From a virus, in the IMG/VR virus record IMGVR_UViG_3300021964_000168, positions 1-40,590 of that record: a stretch of DNA of 40,590 nucleotides; one strand, given 5' to 3'. Below the pieces are notes generated by a model. It made no database searches. It was not told where the DNA came from and worked only from the letters and a program-made list of their open reading frames with translations. This document shows positions 27,192 through 36,800 of this stretch, piece after piece (position 1 is the first letter of the stretch; each line of letters starts with the position of its first letter). Both the position numbers and the translations under genes were made by a program.

Positions 27192-27199
27192 TAGATTTG
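27192..27199 (+). promoter_or_regulatory. Promoter -7 box TAGATTTG
   Basis: TAGATTTG lies 19 bases before the ATG at 27219, with a TTG 22 bases upstream (27167-27169) as a possible -33 element. GTAGATTTGC is identical to the box at 32282. Confidence 0.55.
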
Positions 27200-27218
27200 C
27201 AATACAAATCGTTTAGAT

Positions 27219-28358
27219 ATGAATAAGAAACTACAGTCAATGTACAATAGCGGCGGTCTCCTCAAGGCCCTCTTGAAGGATCCTGCTCAAGCAAAAATGG
27301 CCATGGAGATGCTTGGGAAACAAGCAAAGGCAGCCGAAGGCATGGCTGTAAATAAATCAAAACTCGGAATGCCAGGAACAGCGGTCCCGGGTGCTAAGAA
27401 CACTTATGCGGGCGGCGGTGTCGCTAAGACGTATCGTGCGGGCGGTACGGCTATGTACGCAAACGGTGGGCAAAACGGTCCAGGCCGAAAACGCCGTGGA
27501 AAAAAAGAACAGGAAAGACGGAGAACAGCGAAGGACGCTTGGCAAGAAGCAGGCTATGATCGAGAGCCAGTAAACTGGGACAGAACAACCGAGAGCACAA
27601 GAGAAGCGGTTTACCCGAAATCCTATGAAGGCTTTGAACCTATGATGGCAGGCACACAAAAGAGAGGCGATGTGTTTGATGTAAATACTTTTAATGCCGA
27701 TCCTAATACTGCCCAGCAAATAGCAAGAGAAGTTCGTAGTCAGATGGGGAGTTACGATACCGGCGTACAAACTAAGCGTGGAGGATTACCTGCAGGTGTA
27801 GGTAGATACCAAGCCGTAATCCCTTCTGTTGATGATATTGTACAGGCGCTACAGACGACCAAAAGAATAGATTTAACTAATCAAAGTACTGGCGGGCAAC
27901 CTATTACTGCTATGGAATATATACAATCGGGTATGCAAGACTACGCCGGCCCAGACTTCCATACTGAAGACATGGTGCCTGGTCGCGGAATGTTTGATGC
28001 AATCCTTTCGGAGGCTATGGGTCTTGCTCAAAACAGATTTAATACAGAATTGGACGACGCTCGTGGCGCAAAAAGAGGCGGCGGCGGCGGCCGAGATGTT
28101 CGAGGCGGAGAAACTAAAGAGGAGTACGCCGAAAGAGCAGATCGCGCATTCTATAAGCCAGAAATGAGAGAGTACAATCTTCTTGATAAATATGGTGATA
28201 GATTGTATGAGTCATCATATTTCGGTGACGAAGGCTACGATCAAGCACAAGGGCAGGCTCAAGCGGATATTAGAAACGCTGTTATCGACATGCTGAACGA
28301 GGCGGCTGGTTCAAATATCTACGACCAATATCGAGGTCAAACGAATAAGTTCTTATAA
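27219..28358 (+). CDS. Probable internal virion protein, Gly-rich
   Basis: The 379-residue protein starts MNKKLQSMYNSGGLLKALL. An N-terminal helical part (KDPAQAKMAMEMLGKQAKAAEG) is followed by a glycine-rich segment, YAGGGVAKTYRAGGTAMYANGG near residues 62-82, then a strongly basic patch, RKRRGKKEQERRR. The rest is mixed alpha with a further GGGGG stretch near 290. GGG/YANGG segments of this kind recur in internal or scaffolding-type phage proteins. It has its own promoter box and ends at a strong bidirectional terminator. No enzymatic motif. Confidence 0.5.
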   Translation: MNKKLQSMYNSGGLLKALLKDPAQAKMAMEMLGKQAKAAEGMAVNKSKLGMPGTAVPGAKNTYAGGGVAKTYRAGGTAMYANGGQNGPGRKRRGKKEQERRRTAKDAWQEAGYDREPVNWDRTTESTREAVYPKSYEGFEPMMAGTQKRGDVFDVNTFNADPNTAQQIAREVRSQMGSYDTGVQTKRGGLPAGVGRYQAVIPSVDDIVQALQTTKRIDLTNQSTGGQPITAMEYIQSGMQDYAGPDFHTEDMVPGRGMFDAILSEAMGLAQNRFNTELDDARGAKRGGGGGRDVRGGETKEEYAERADRAFYKPEMREYNLLDKYGDRLYESSYFGDEGYDQAQGQAQADIRNAVIDMLNEAAGSNIYDQYRGQTNKFL

Positions 28359-28364
28359 CAAAAA

Positions 28365-28395
28365 GAAAGGGAGGCATCAGCCTCCCTTCTTTATT
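28365..28395. terminator. Bidirectional intrinsic terminator
   Basis: AAGGGAGGC (28367-28375) and GCCTCCCTT (28380-28388) pair around ATCA. The plus strand continues TCTTTATTT and the minus strand continues TCTTTTTG. It separates the rightward gene ending at 28358 from the convergent secreted-protein gene ending at 28391. Confidence 0.8.
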
Positions 28396-28783
28396 TAGTT
28401 GCGTTTCTTATACGCTTCTGCTTCCTCTCCATTATTGCCTTGAACTGTTCGGAGTATTCATAATCATTACTATACACATGATTAGCATAAGGATATGATA
28501 TCCCGATTTTTGGGAGTTTATTACCTATTGGAGACCCGTATACAGTTCCCGGCCTCCAGGTGTCTCCTCCCCAGTCGTGATAGAATGTGTACAATCTTCC
28601 TTGGAACATACCAAGTCCCATTGGAGACATGCCTTCTGTAAATTCAAAAAAGTCTCCATCACCTACATCACCGTCTTTTAATAAGTAAAATGTAGTGTCG
28701 CCCTGCGTTATTGTGGGCCACTTGCTTTGTGCTTTTGCTACTACCCCAGACAGGAGTAATAGGCTTAAAATGAAATGTTTCAT
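28391..28783 (-). CDS. Secreted protein on the opposite strand (moron-like)
   Basis: The 130-residue protein starts MKHFILSLLLLSGVVAKAQS, a clear Sec signal peptide with likely cleavage after AKAQ near residue 19 and no lipobox Cys. The mature part is acidic and aromatic (GDVGDGDFFEFTEG, YTFYHDWGGDTWRPG) and ends in a basic helix (MERKQKRIRNATK). Family not recognised. It is transcribed against the virion genes from its own promoter-like box and is bounded by a terminator, the layout of a moron expressed independently. Plausible roles are superinfection exclusion or envelope modification of the infected host. Confidence 0.65.
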   Translation of the reverse strand: MKHFILSLLLLSGVVAKAQSKWPTITQGDTTFYLLKDGDVGDGDFFEFTEGMSPMGLGMFQGRLYTFYHDWGGDTWRPGTVYGSPIGNKLPKIGISYPYANHVYSNDYEYSEQFKAIMERKQKRIRNATK

Positions 28784-28811
28784 AGTAAATCGGTTAAATG
28801 TTTCACTGCCC

Positions 28812-28819
28812 TAAACGTA
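28812..28819 (-). promoter_or_regulatory. Promoter-like box TACGTTTA for the secreted protein
   Basis: The minus strand reads TACGTTTA (one base off TAnnTTTG) with TTGTTG located 20 bases upstream, a good -33 spacing. It lies 28 bases before the ATG at 28783. Confidence 0.45.
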
Positions 28820-28831
28820 GTAATTCTTTTT

Positions 28832-28839
28832 TAATTTTG
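28832..28839 (+). promoter_or_regulatory. Promoter -7 box TAATTTTG before scaffold gene
   Basis: TAATTTTG lies 25 bases before the ATG at 28865, in an AT-rich stretch. It would restart rightward transcription after the bidirectional terminator and drive scaffold and capsid genes. Confidence 0.5.
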
Positions 28840-28864
28840 CAACAATCAGTTAAATTTTTTTGAA

Positions 28865-30019
28865 ATGAACAATGTAGAATCAAGTATGGAACAAGCAATC
28901 CAGGACGCTGGGTTTAGTATCTCAGATACCCCACCCACGCAGGATGCACAACCAACACAAGAGGCACAACCAGTGCAACAAGCACCAGTAGAACCTCAAC
29001 AAACTACAGCGCCAGAACCGAGCGCACCAGTTGAGCAACAACCAGTTCAACAACAAGAGGTTCAACAAGAAGCCGCTCCTGTACAACAGGATGTACAAAA
29101 CGTACAGGATTATGTACAGCCCAGTGTACAACAGGAGCAAAGTTCTTTACAAGATGAAACCCAATCGGGATTAGAGGATTTCTTCCAGGCCTTAAGTGAA
29201 GTAGCGGAAGGACCTACTGAGCAATCCACTGAGACCGATACTATAACTGCGCAAGACGTTGACCCACGGATTCAAGTCATTGCTGATTTTGTCGCTAAGA
29301 CAGGACGTTCACCGGAAGATTGGTTCCGCTATCAGTCATTAGATCCGTCTGAAATGGACGATCGTACTGCAATGCGTGTACACATGGCGAGTGAATACCC
29401 ATCATTAGGCAACGATGAGATTGATTTACTTATCAACTCTAAGTACCGAACTGATGACTCCATCTATAGCGATGAAGAAGTTAGACTTGCAAACCTTCAG
29501 TTAAAGATTGACGCAGAGAAGGCAAGACAAAGTATTGGTGAACTTCGTAATGATTACACCACTCCTATTGTTCAGTCTTCAACCCAAGCCGAGGAGGAAC
29601 CAAATCCTTTCGACGATACTTGGATGCAATCGAACTCACGTTCACTTGGAGAGTTAGGCGAAATTGCCTTCGACTTACCTAACGGACGCTCGTTCAACTT
29701 TGGTGTATCACAGGATTATCGAAATGACTTGGCGCAATCCAACAGCGACATGACTTCGTTCTTTGATAGATACGTAGACAACCAGGGAGAATGGGACCAC
29801 GACCTCTGGAATATGCACAGAACTGTGACGGATAATCTACCGAACATTCTTCAGAGCATTTACCAGCAGGGCCTTAGCGATGGACAACGTACCATCGTAG
29901 AGCGTGCAGCAAACATTGACCCTCAGAGTCCACAGTCTAACACTCAACCAAGTCAGCAGGATTCAATAACGCAACAAGTACTTGATGCGTTAGGACGTCC
30001 ACAAATGTTTTTAAAATAA
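28865..30019 (+). CDS. Capsid scaffolding-like protein
   Basis: The protein has 384 residues. The N-terminal about 90 residues are a low-complexity Gln/Pro/Glu/Val region (AQPTQEAQPVQQ and similar). A helical acidic middle follows (VDPRIQVIADFVAKTGRSPEDWF near 135-160), and the C terminus is Gln/Ser-rich. A disordered, acidic, Gln-rich protein immediately before the major capsid gene is the usual form of a head scaffold, and the very C-terminal helix (ITQQVLDALGRPQMFLK) would bind the capsid protein. Position and composition rather than homology support the call. Confidence 0.65.
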   Translation: MNNVESSMEQAIQDAGFSISDTPPTQDAQPTQEAQPVQQAPVEPQQTTAPEPSAPVEQQPVQQQEVQQEAAPVQQDVQNVQDYVQPSVQQEQSSLQDETQSGLEDFFQALSEVAEGPTEQSTETDTITAQDVDPRIQVIADFVAKTGRSPEDWFRYQSLDPSEMDDRTAMRVHMASEYPSLGNDEIDLLINSKYRTDDSIYSDEEVRLANLQLKIDAEKARQSIGELRNDYTTPIVQSSTQAEEEPNPFDDTWMQSNSRSLGELGEIAFDLPNGRSFNFGVSQDYRNDLAQSNSDMTSFFDRYVDNQGEWDHDLWNMHRTVTDNLPNILQSIYQQGLSDGQRTIVERAANIDPQSPQSNTQPSQQDSITQQVLDALGRPQMFLK

Positions 30020-30040
30020 CTGCTATAAAAATTATTAGAC

Positions 30041-31423
30041 ATGGCAACATCTTCAGCACCTCCGGTGTACAATGACAGCAAGGATGCTGTCTTTCGTCGG
30101 TTAGACCCGACTAAGTATACGTCATTGGCAGATTTCATTGATGAAATCAACAAGCCAGACAATCGTGACCAATTGGTCAAAACATACGGCTACCAGCAAA
30201 TCTCTGGTGGTCTAACGGGGTTCCTAAACCTTACAGGCGCCGTACGCGCAAGCGGTACCGCCGATGAGGTTCAATACTGGGAAGAAACTCGTTTGCACGC
30301 TTATGCTACAGTATCATTGGCAGCGACAGCAGCAACTACTGCTACTACGTTGACACTAACTAAAGCAACAAGCGACGCTTCTGTATTGCGTTTGAACGAC
30401 GTAGTACTATGGGGCGGTAATGTTCGTGGTATTGTAACTGCAATCTCTCCAACAGGTGAAGTTGCACACAACGCTACTGCTTCTTACACTGTTGAAATCT
30501 TGAACGGCAACATCGGTGCTACTGCAGCGACTGGTGCTTACAACCTTCCTGTAATTGGTAACTTGTTCGCTCAAGGATCTGACCAGAACAGCGGTTACTT
30601 GGAATCAAACGTAATTAAGCGCACCAATGCTTACAGCATCATCAAAGAGGTGTTCAAGGTTACAGGTTCTCAAGCAACTAACATTGGTTGGGTTAATGTA
30701 GGTAACGGTGACTACCGTTGGTACGTGAAAGGTGAGATGGACACTCGTGCTCGTTTCTTAGACAAGCGTGAGATGATGTTATTGTTGGGACAGACTATCG
30801 GTAACGGTATCACAACCACTAACATCGGTGGCCTACCAACAGCAGGTGAAGGTTACTTCGCTGCTATCGAAAATCGTGGTATCGTTCAGTCTGGTGAAAT
30901 CAATGACTTCACTGAAATGGACATCTTGATTGAAGAACTCGACAAGCAAGGTGCTGCTCCAGAATACGCAATGTACGTGAACACTTCTCAAGCATTAGCA
31001 ATTGACGACATGGTTGCGTCATTGAACGGTGCTGCAGGTTTCGCTGACGTGACTTCTGGTATCAGTGCATTCGGTGGTCGTGGTTCTGAACTCGGCTTCG
31101 ATTCATTCAAGCGTGGTGGTTACACATTCCACAAGCACTCTTGGAAATTGTTGAACGACCCAACATTGTTGAGTGGTTCTGACTACTTGGGTGCGATGAT
31201 TCCGTTGACTACTGTAGTTGATCCTAAGACCGGCAACCGTGCCGCTGCTTTGGAGTTGAACTACAAAGACACTAACGGATACTCTCGTGAAATGGAGCAC
31301 TGGATGACAGGTTCTATCTTAGGTGTGAACAACACTAACACGGATAGCCTACAGTTCAACTACCGTTCTGAGTGTGCATTGGTTACTCGTGCTGCTAACC
31401 AGCACATCCTAATCAAGTCATAA
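30041..31423 (+). CDS. Major capsid protein
   Basis: The 460-residue protein starts MATSSAPPVYNDSKDAVFRR. It is the best candidate for the HK97-fold major capsid protein. It follows the scaffold-like gene and is followed at once by a strong terminator. Its codons are markedly more uniform than its neighbours' (repeated GGT, GCT, CGT and AAC), as expected of a very highly expressed protein. An early Ala/Thr-rich insertion at about 90-150 (LAATAATTATTLTLTKATS) is probably a surface loop or domain. The later part includes MDTRARFLDKREMMLLLGQTIG and a long helix. No signal or membrane segments. Confidence 0.75.
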   Translation: MATSSAPPVYNDSKDAVFRRLDPTKYTSLADFIDEINKPDNRDQLVKTYGYQQISGGLTGFLNLTGAVRASGTADEVQYWEETRLHAYATVSLAATAATTATTLTLTKATSDASVLRLNDVVLWGGNVRGIVTAISPTGEVAHNATASYTVEILNGNIGATAATGAYNLPVIGNLFAQGSDQNSGYLESNVIKRTNAYSIIKEVFKVTGSQATNIGWVNVGNGDYRWYVKGEMDTRARFLDKREMMLLLGQTIGNGITTTNIGGLPTAGEGYFAAIENRGIVQSGEINDFTEMDILIEELDKQGAAPEYAMYVNTSQALAIDDMVASLNGAAGFADVTSGISAFGGRGSELGFDSFKRGGYTFHKHSWKLLNDPTLLSGSDYLGAMIPLTTVVDPKTGNRAAALELNYKDTNGYSREMEHWMTGSILGVNNTNTDSLQFNYRSECALVTRAANQHILIKS

Positions 31424-31437
31424 CAGACATATCCTAC

Positions 31438-31466
31438 GGAGGGGGGCGTTGCCCCTCTCCTTTTTT
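31438..31466 (+). terminator. Strong intrinsic terminator after the capsid gene
   Basis: A 10-bp GC-rich stem (31438-31447 with 31451-31460, one G-U pair, GTT loop) is followed by six T residues. It lies about 15 bases after the capsid stop and probably limits read-through so that capsid mRNA is made in excess. Confidence 0.85.
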
Positions 31467-31486
31467 AATTATTTAATTCTATTCAA

Positions 31487-32284
31487 ATGGCAACAGAAGC
31501 AAAGGCTGCACCCGCAGCAAAAAAGACTGCACCTAAAAAAGGGTACAGTGTGATTCAGAAAAAGAGCGAGGCCCCTAATCAGAAGGTATATGAGGTTCCT
31601 TTTGGAGGCGGCATTGTATTCAAACTAAAATCAGAAACGACAGTATACGACGCAGGAACCAACAAGGTTCGTGCTATCCGTTATTGTCCAGGAGAACCAA
31701 GCATTTTTAAAGACGAGCAAAGCACCAACGCACGTAGGTCGCACGTGATATTCAGAAATGGATTGCTTGCAGTTCCACAGAACAAACCAAATCTTGCCCA
31801 GTTCTTGGACATTCATCCAGACAACACAGCCAACGGAGGCAATAAGTTTAAGTTGGTTGACAAGAGCGTAGACTCAGAGCAAGAAGTGGAAAACGAATTC
31901 TTGACACACGATGCTGTTGCATTAGTGCGTACTAAGGACTCTGATGAAATCCTCGCTGTAGCCGTGGCGCTCGGCATCAACATTGAGCAGAAGATGATTG
32001 AGATTCGTCGTGAGTTGTTGCGTGAGGCTAAGGCTAATCCAAAAGAGTTTATCGGTATGTTTGATGACCCACGAGTAAAGACTCGTTCAGCGGTCATTCA
32101 AGCGATGGACTTCCAAATTTTAGCAGGCAAACCAGATGGAGTATACTGGTTCGACAGCGGACGACTAATCATATCAGTTCCTGCAGGCCAGGACCCTACT
32201 GATATCATGGTACGATTCTGTCTAACAGAGAAGGGCGCAAGTGTTTATGAAGAAATCGTTTCACGATTAGAAAAACTTTCGTAG
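31487..32284 (+). CDS. Putative virion protein
   Basis: The 265-residue protein has an Ala/Lys/Pro-rich N-terminal tail (MATEAKAAPAAKKTAPKKG), a beta-rich middle (VYEVPFGGGIVFKLKSETT) and a helical segment, EIRRELLREAKANPKEFIGMF near residue 165-185. It ends in beta strands and a short helix. No family recognised. It lies between the capsid and the connector-like genes, so a head accessory or decoration role is plausible. Confidence 0.5.
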   Translation: MATEAKAAPAAKKTAPKKGYSVIQKKSEAPNQKVYEVPFGGGIVFKLKSETTVYDAGTNKVRAIRYCPGEPSIFKDEQSTNARRSHVIFRNGLLAVPQNKPNLAQFLDIHPDNTANGGNKFKLVDKSVDSEQEVENEFLTHDAVALVRTKDSDEILAVAVALGINIEQKMIEIRRELLREAKANPKEFIGMFDDPRVKTRSAVIQAMDFQILAGKPDGVYWFDSGRLIISVPAGQDPTDIMVRFCLTEKGASVYEEIVSRLEKLS

Positions 32285-32289
32285 ATTTG
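32282..32289 (+). promoter_or_regulatory. Promoter -7 box TAGATTTG before a possible small RNA
   Basis: TAGATTTG overlaps the stop of the preceding gene. The 10-base GTAGATTTGC is identical to the box at 27192. It is followed within 80 bases by a terminator and no credible gene. Confidence 0.5.
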
Positions 32290-32293
32290 CTCT

Positions 32294-32364
32294 ATCTCGT
32301 TTCATAGGCATAGTAATGAGAGTCGGTTAAACAAGGAAGAGGGCCCCGTAAGGCCCTCTTTTTT
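32294..32364 (+). ncRNA. Possible small RNA, promoter to terminator
   Basis: From about 5 bases after the TAGATTTG box to the terminator tail there are roughly 70 bases and no protein frame longer than a few codons. The single-stranded 5' part contains CATAGGCAT (32303-32311), which is exactly complementary to ATGCCTATG, the sequence at the starts of the genes at 2289 and 5749. Evidence is positional and sequence-based only. Confidence 0.4.
32338..32364 (+). terminator. Intrinsic terminator
   Basis: AGAGGGCC (32338-32345) pairs with GGCCCTCT (32352-32359) around CCGTAA, followed by six T residues. It ends the transcript from the 31487 gene and the possible small RNA. Confidence 0.85.
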
Positions 32365-32369
32365 ATTCG

Positions 32370-32377
32370 TATATTTG
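32370..32377 (+). promoter_or_regulatory. Promoter -7 box TATATTTG before connector genes
   Basis: TATATTTG follows the terminator at once and lies 18 bases before the ATG at 32396. Extended sequence ATATTTGCTGTA is shared with the box at 26438. Confidence 0.6.
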
Positions 32378-32395
32378 CTGTAAAGCCTAAGCGTT

Positions 32396-33148
32396 ATGGC
32401 AAGTGTAGAGAGAGTATATAAAGCAGTAAAAGATATAGCGAATAAAGACCAGCGTGGATTCGTCACGCCGGCTATATTCAACAAGTTCGCTGGCGTTGCA
32501 CAGATGAACATATTCAATCGTTTGTTTGATGACATGACGATTGCTAACCGTTTGCGTAGATCACAGTTTGATGGCTCTCGTCAGTATGCTCGTGCTAAGC
32601 AAATTGAAGAAGACTTATCTACGCTCAAGAAGAAAGTAGAACTCACCTTGACCTCTGGCGTGGTGGATAAGCCAAGCGACTTTGCTCGCACCATATCAAT
32701 CAGCACAATAGGAAAAAAGATTCTTGGTGTACAGAAGCAGGCCATCGTGCAACTTGTGTACAACGAAGACCATATAGACAGAATACTCAACAGCGATTTA
32801 TCAGCACCGTCTGACGACGCTCCTGTTGCACTAATAGGAAACCAGATAGAGGTATTCCCTAACGTGAACACAAGCATCGCTAAAATCAATCTGAGATACT
32901 ACAAATTACCTCAAGGTATTACACCAAACACAGGAGCAAAGACATCTGCGTCTCCATCTTTTGGTTACACATCATCTGTTGCGGGTGTAGAAATCTACAA
33001 CGCCGCAAACAGTGTAGACTTTGAATTGCCAGAACAATACTTCACAGACCTCGTAGCAGAAATCTGCGCACTCGCAGGAGTCAACATGCGTGATAATGAT
33101 GTATACCAATATGGCGCAACCGAAACCACTAAAGACGAAAGTAGATAA
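32396..33148 (+). CDS. Head-tail connector / adaptor-like protein 1
   Basis: The 250-residue protein starts MASVERVYKAVKDIANKDQRGFVTP. The helical N-terminal part includes KQIEEDLSTLKKKVELT, followed by beta-rich segments (QIEVFPNVNTSIAKINLRYYKLP). A C-terminal helix, FTDLVAEICALAGVNMRD, completes the pattern of small podovirus adaptor or ring proteins. The gene lies between capsid and nozzle genes and shares its stop with the next start (ATGA-type overlap at 33148). Called by position and general layout; no diagnostic motif. Confidence 0.5.
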   Translation: MASVERVYKAVKDIANKDQRGFVTPAIFNKFAGVAQMNIFNRLFDDMTIANRLRRSQFDGSRQYARAKQIEEDLSTLKKKVELTLTSGVVDKPSDFARTISISTIGKKILGVQKQAIVQLVYNEDHIDRILNSDLSAPSDDAPVALIGNQIEVFPNVNTSIAKINLRYYKLPQGITPNTGAKTSASPSFGYTSSVAGVEIYNAANSVDFELPEQYFTDLVAEICALAGVNMRDNDVYQYGATETTKDESR

Positions 33149-33891
33149 TGAGCCAGGCATACGTTACAGTAGATAAAGTAATTAACGATTACGTGATGAG
33201 CATTGATTCGGACGACTACGGGTCGAACGCATCAGACTACATGCTACGTCAGTACGCTTTACGAGGAATTCGTGAGTTCGGATTTGATATGGTACACAAT
33301 GTCAAGACCACACTACTTGACGTAAACCAATCTCTTGGCACTGTAGATTTGCCTGCTGATTTCGTTGATATGATTAAGTTAGGCCAACTTGGCAACGACG
33401 GATTGGTGTATGTGTTTGCAGAAAACCCAAACATGAACCTTCTTCCAGATCAACCAGCAGATGCTATACCAGACTATCTCCTTGGATTTGACTCGTATGT
33501 GTTTAGAAATTTCATATACGAGAACACGATGGGACGCTTGTACGGACTCGGAGGAGGACAAGGTGCGGGAGAATATAGAATCAACTGGGACGAATGTCGT
33601 ATTGAGATATCTATGTTATCAGATACCACCCAGGTTGTTCTTGAGTACATCTCTGATGCTGCTAAGTCTGATAACCCATGCATCCCTGTGTACGCAGAGG
33701 AAGCGCTACGTGCGTACATGTACTACAAGACAATCATGCGCAAGGCCAGTGTGCCAATGGGTGAGAAACAGCGCGCACGTGCAGAATACTATAATGAGAG
33801 ACGCTTAGCGAATGCAAGACTCAAGTCGTTCAACAAGTTTGATGCAATGAGCACAAGCCGAAGAAACTTCAAACTAAGCCCTAAAGCATAA
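33148..33891 (+). CDS. Head-tail adaptor-like protein 2 (T7 gp11 / P22 gp4 type)
   Basis: The 247-residue protein begins MSQAYVTVDKVINDYVMSID. It shows the typical adaptor order: helix with ALRGIREFGFDMV near 35, VDLPADFVDMIKLGQLG near 72-88, a beta insertion, and ALRAYMYYKTIMRK near 188-201 ending in a basic helix. DLPADFVD...KLG and the YMYYK helix recur in podovirus tail-accessory adaptors. It should form a ring between portal and nozzle. It is four bases upstream of the giant nozzle-like gene and coupled to the preceding gene. Confidence 0.6.
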   Translation: MSQAYVTVDKVINDYVMSIDSDDYGSNASDYMLRQYALRGIREFGFDMVHNVKTTLLDVNQSLGTVDLPADFVDMIKLGQLGNDGLVYVFAENPNMNLLPDQPADAIPDYLLGFDSYVFRNFIYENTMGRLYGLGGGQGAGEYRINWDECRIEISMLSDTTQVVLEYISDAAKSDNPCIPVYAEEALRAYMYYKTIMRKASVPMGEKQRARAEYYNERRLANARLKSFNKFDAMSTSRRNFKLSPKA

Positions 33892-33894
33892 TAG

Positions 33895-36800
33895 ATGGCT
33901 TCAATAGATAAATTACTTCCCCGCTCTCTAAACCAAGACGACGATGAGCGTTTGGTTACTTCTACGCAGATGACAGATGCGCAGAATGTTCGTGTGTCTA
34001 TTGACGCCAACGAAGATGCATTGGTATTGAAGAACTCATGGGGAAACGTACAGCGTTCAGCAACTATAGAGAATGGCTCAATGCCTGCTGGACAGAACTA
34101 CTGTATAGGCGGTGTTGGTGATGACGCAGCCGCACAGGTATATTACTTTGTATGGAACAGCGCAAACAACCATACTATATTTCGATACGATCAGAACTCT
34201 AAGAAAACCTACATCGTATACCAAGACGAAGTACTAAACTTTGGTAAGGAAGGATTCGTGTACGCCAACATTGTTAAGTTGTCTAACGGGAATATCCTTT
34301 TATACTTTAACGACGGTGTAAACGAGCCCAAGAAGATTAACGCTACTCGAGCAGAGCAGAGCATCTCTGGAGCGGGCGGCTATCCTAATACCTTTACAGG
34401 AGGCACCATACAACAGCGTACAAACTACATTACCGTTGCAAAGCAGCCGCCTCAGTCTGCTCCTACAATAACTTTTTCAAGAAACAACTCGTATCCACAA
34501 AACGACGTCTTTGAAAAGAACTTCCAGTTTGCTTATCAGTACGAATACTACGACGGAGAACAGAGCGCATTGAGCCCGTACTCTGAGTTGAGTATATCTA
34601 AGTCTCAACTAAAGGATGGGTTCATCACCTATGGTCAAAGAAACTACTATAATCAAATCAACATCAGTGTACAGAACTCTGAACTTGATGTAGAGAAAAT
34701 TAATATATACGGACGCATTGGAGATAAGGACGCTGCATTCTTTTTAATAGACACCATAGACAACAATCACGGATCTGGGAACCAGGTAGTTGCATTTAGA
34801 AATGACTCAAACTACACTGGGCTTTCCGCTACGATACAGGATAAGTTCTATGACAATGTTCCACAGGTTGCAGACAGTCAAGCGGTCTCTCAAGGTCGAT
34901 TATTTTACGGGGGGTACACTGAGGGTTATGACAACATAGGGAACTTAGACGTCACAGCGCTACCGAATTACCACGCTAAGCCCAACACGTATGAAGTTGT
35001 TATAACCAAGTATGATGATGAAAGCAATATCGACAACCAAATTAAGTTAGACTTTAGTGGTTTCCCGGCCACCATTACCGAAGACTCGAAGGTACTATTG
35101 TCGTTCTCTTGGAACGATGGTCCTATTAAGATTACAAACAAACAAGGCAATAACGGTGACTACAATTTTACTGGTATAGACCCAGATATTTTTCCATCAT
35201 CTACCTTTCCAGAGGAGTTGAAATCACTTTCTGGTATTAGATGGAAGAACAATGGAAGCATTAAGCAGGCGGGCGTGAACCTTGAGGGCGGATTCCTAAA
35301 TAGCCCTCCTGTCATTCAGTTTACCGCACAGAAAGGCACCTCGGATAGCACGACCAAAAGTATTGCTATCCGAAAAATCGTAGGAGGAATCAAGGTAATC
35401 AGCAGTGGACTACAGGTGCGTAAAATAATAGACATTTCAGCCAGTCCAACCAGCCCAGTTACTCTAACTGCTCTTAAAAATATTGTCAGAGGCCAATTAG
35501 AAGGGCTATACCCTATTCAATACAGCCCACAAAACGGAGAGGCAGGATTCAGTAATCTAATTACCGGTGGCCAAACACCATTTACAGGAGAGAGCGCTGC
35601 GTTTAAGGGCAGTGGTAACGCACGTATTAAAAGGGTAGCGGTCGGGTCAGACTTTGATAGATACAGCGTTGGTATAAACCAAGTTACCTTTAAGTTTGAC
35701 AAGATAGTTTTTGGAACCAGAGAGGCTGAAATCCTTAACGGAGATGAGACCGTTTCTCAGTTCGATATACTTGAAGACAATATTGACGGATACAACAATA
35801 ACCTTGAAACTGTAGGAGGCGTCATAAACCTCGAGGGTAATGTGGTTCTCATTCTCGATTCCCAGACAAAAAGAGCGCCAGTAATCAAAAGGATTGGTGC
35901 CTTTGTTAATCAAGGGGGCTCGTTCATGATTTCTAATGACGACATGGATGGGAACAGGTGTTTTAAATCTGGAGCAAGCCACGAGTTTGGATTACTGTAT
36001 TATGACGACAAAGGAAGACCGGGCGGTGTACAGCCTATTCCACAAGACGTGTTTGTCATACACACTAACAACAGGGGGGCAGTAAACGATGACTTCGATG
36101 CAACTCCAATGGATGTAAGGAGCGGCCTTGATGGGTATGCGGATATCGTTATGCGCATTCGACACAAGGCTCCAGCATGGGCGGAGCGATTCAGTATCGT
36201 CTATGCAGGACAAGGTTCTATAACCAACAAGATTCAGTACAGTATTGGAGGTGCTTATGTGGCGCTCAACGATGACGCTGTGGGGTCTTTTGGGGCCTCT
36301 AAGAACATATACCTATCCCTCGGTACATTGCAGAGTAGAAACAATTCGTACGACAATCAGTTAGGTGCGATGATTAACTATGGTTTTGCCGAAGGGGATA
36401 GGCTAAGGATAGTTAGGTATGGTGACGACACGAAAGAAACTGCAACATGGCGTGTATCTAAAATGGTTACACTCATCGCAGACCCTTTGACTAATCCGCT
36501 TTTAGACCGTAGTTCAAAAGCCTCTATACAAAACACCACGGGAGACTTCCTTGTAATAGAAGACACTAATGTTCCGTACTGGAACACGAATAGTATATTG
36601 AAAGGCATATCCAATTGGAATGACAAGTGTGTTATTGAGATATACCGTGAGTCTGGTGCATTCGAGGAGACGTTCTACTATGAAATAGGCGAGAACTTCT
36701 CTGTTGACTCTAACCGTGTGCACCAAACACAGCGACCAGGTACCTCTATAACAATAAAGGTTAGTTCCCAAACTGGTGACTCAGTTGTAGCGGAGGTAAA

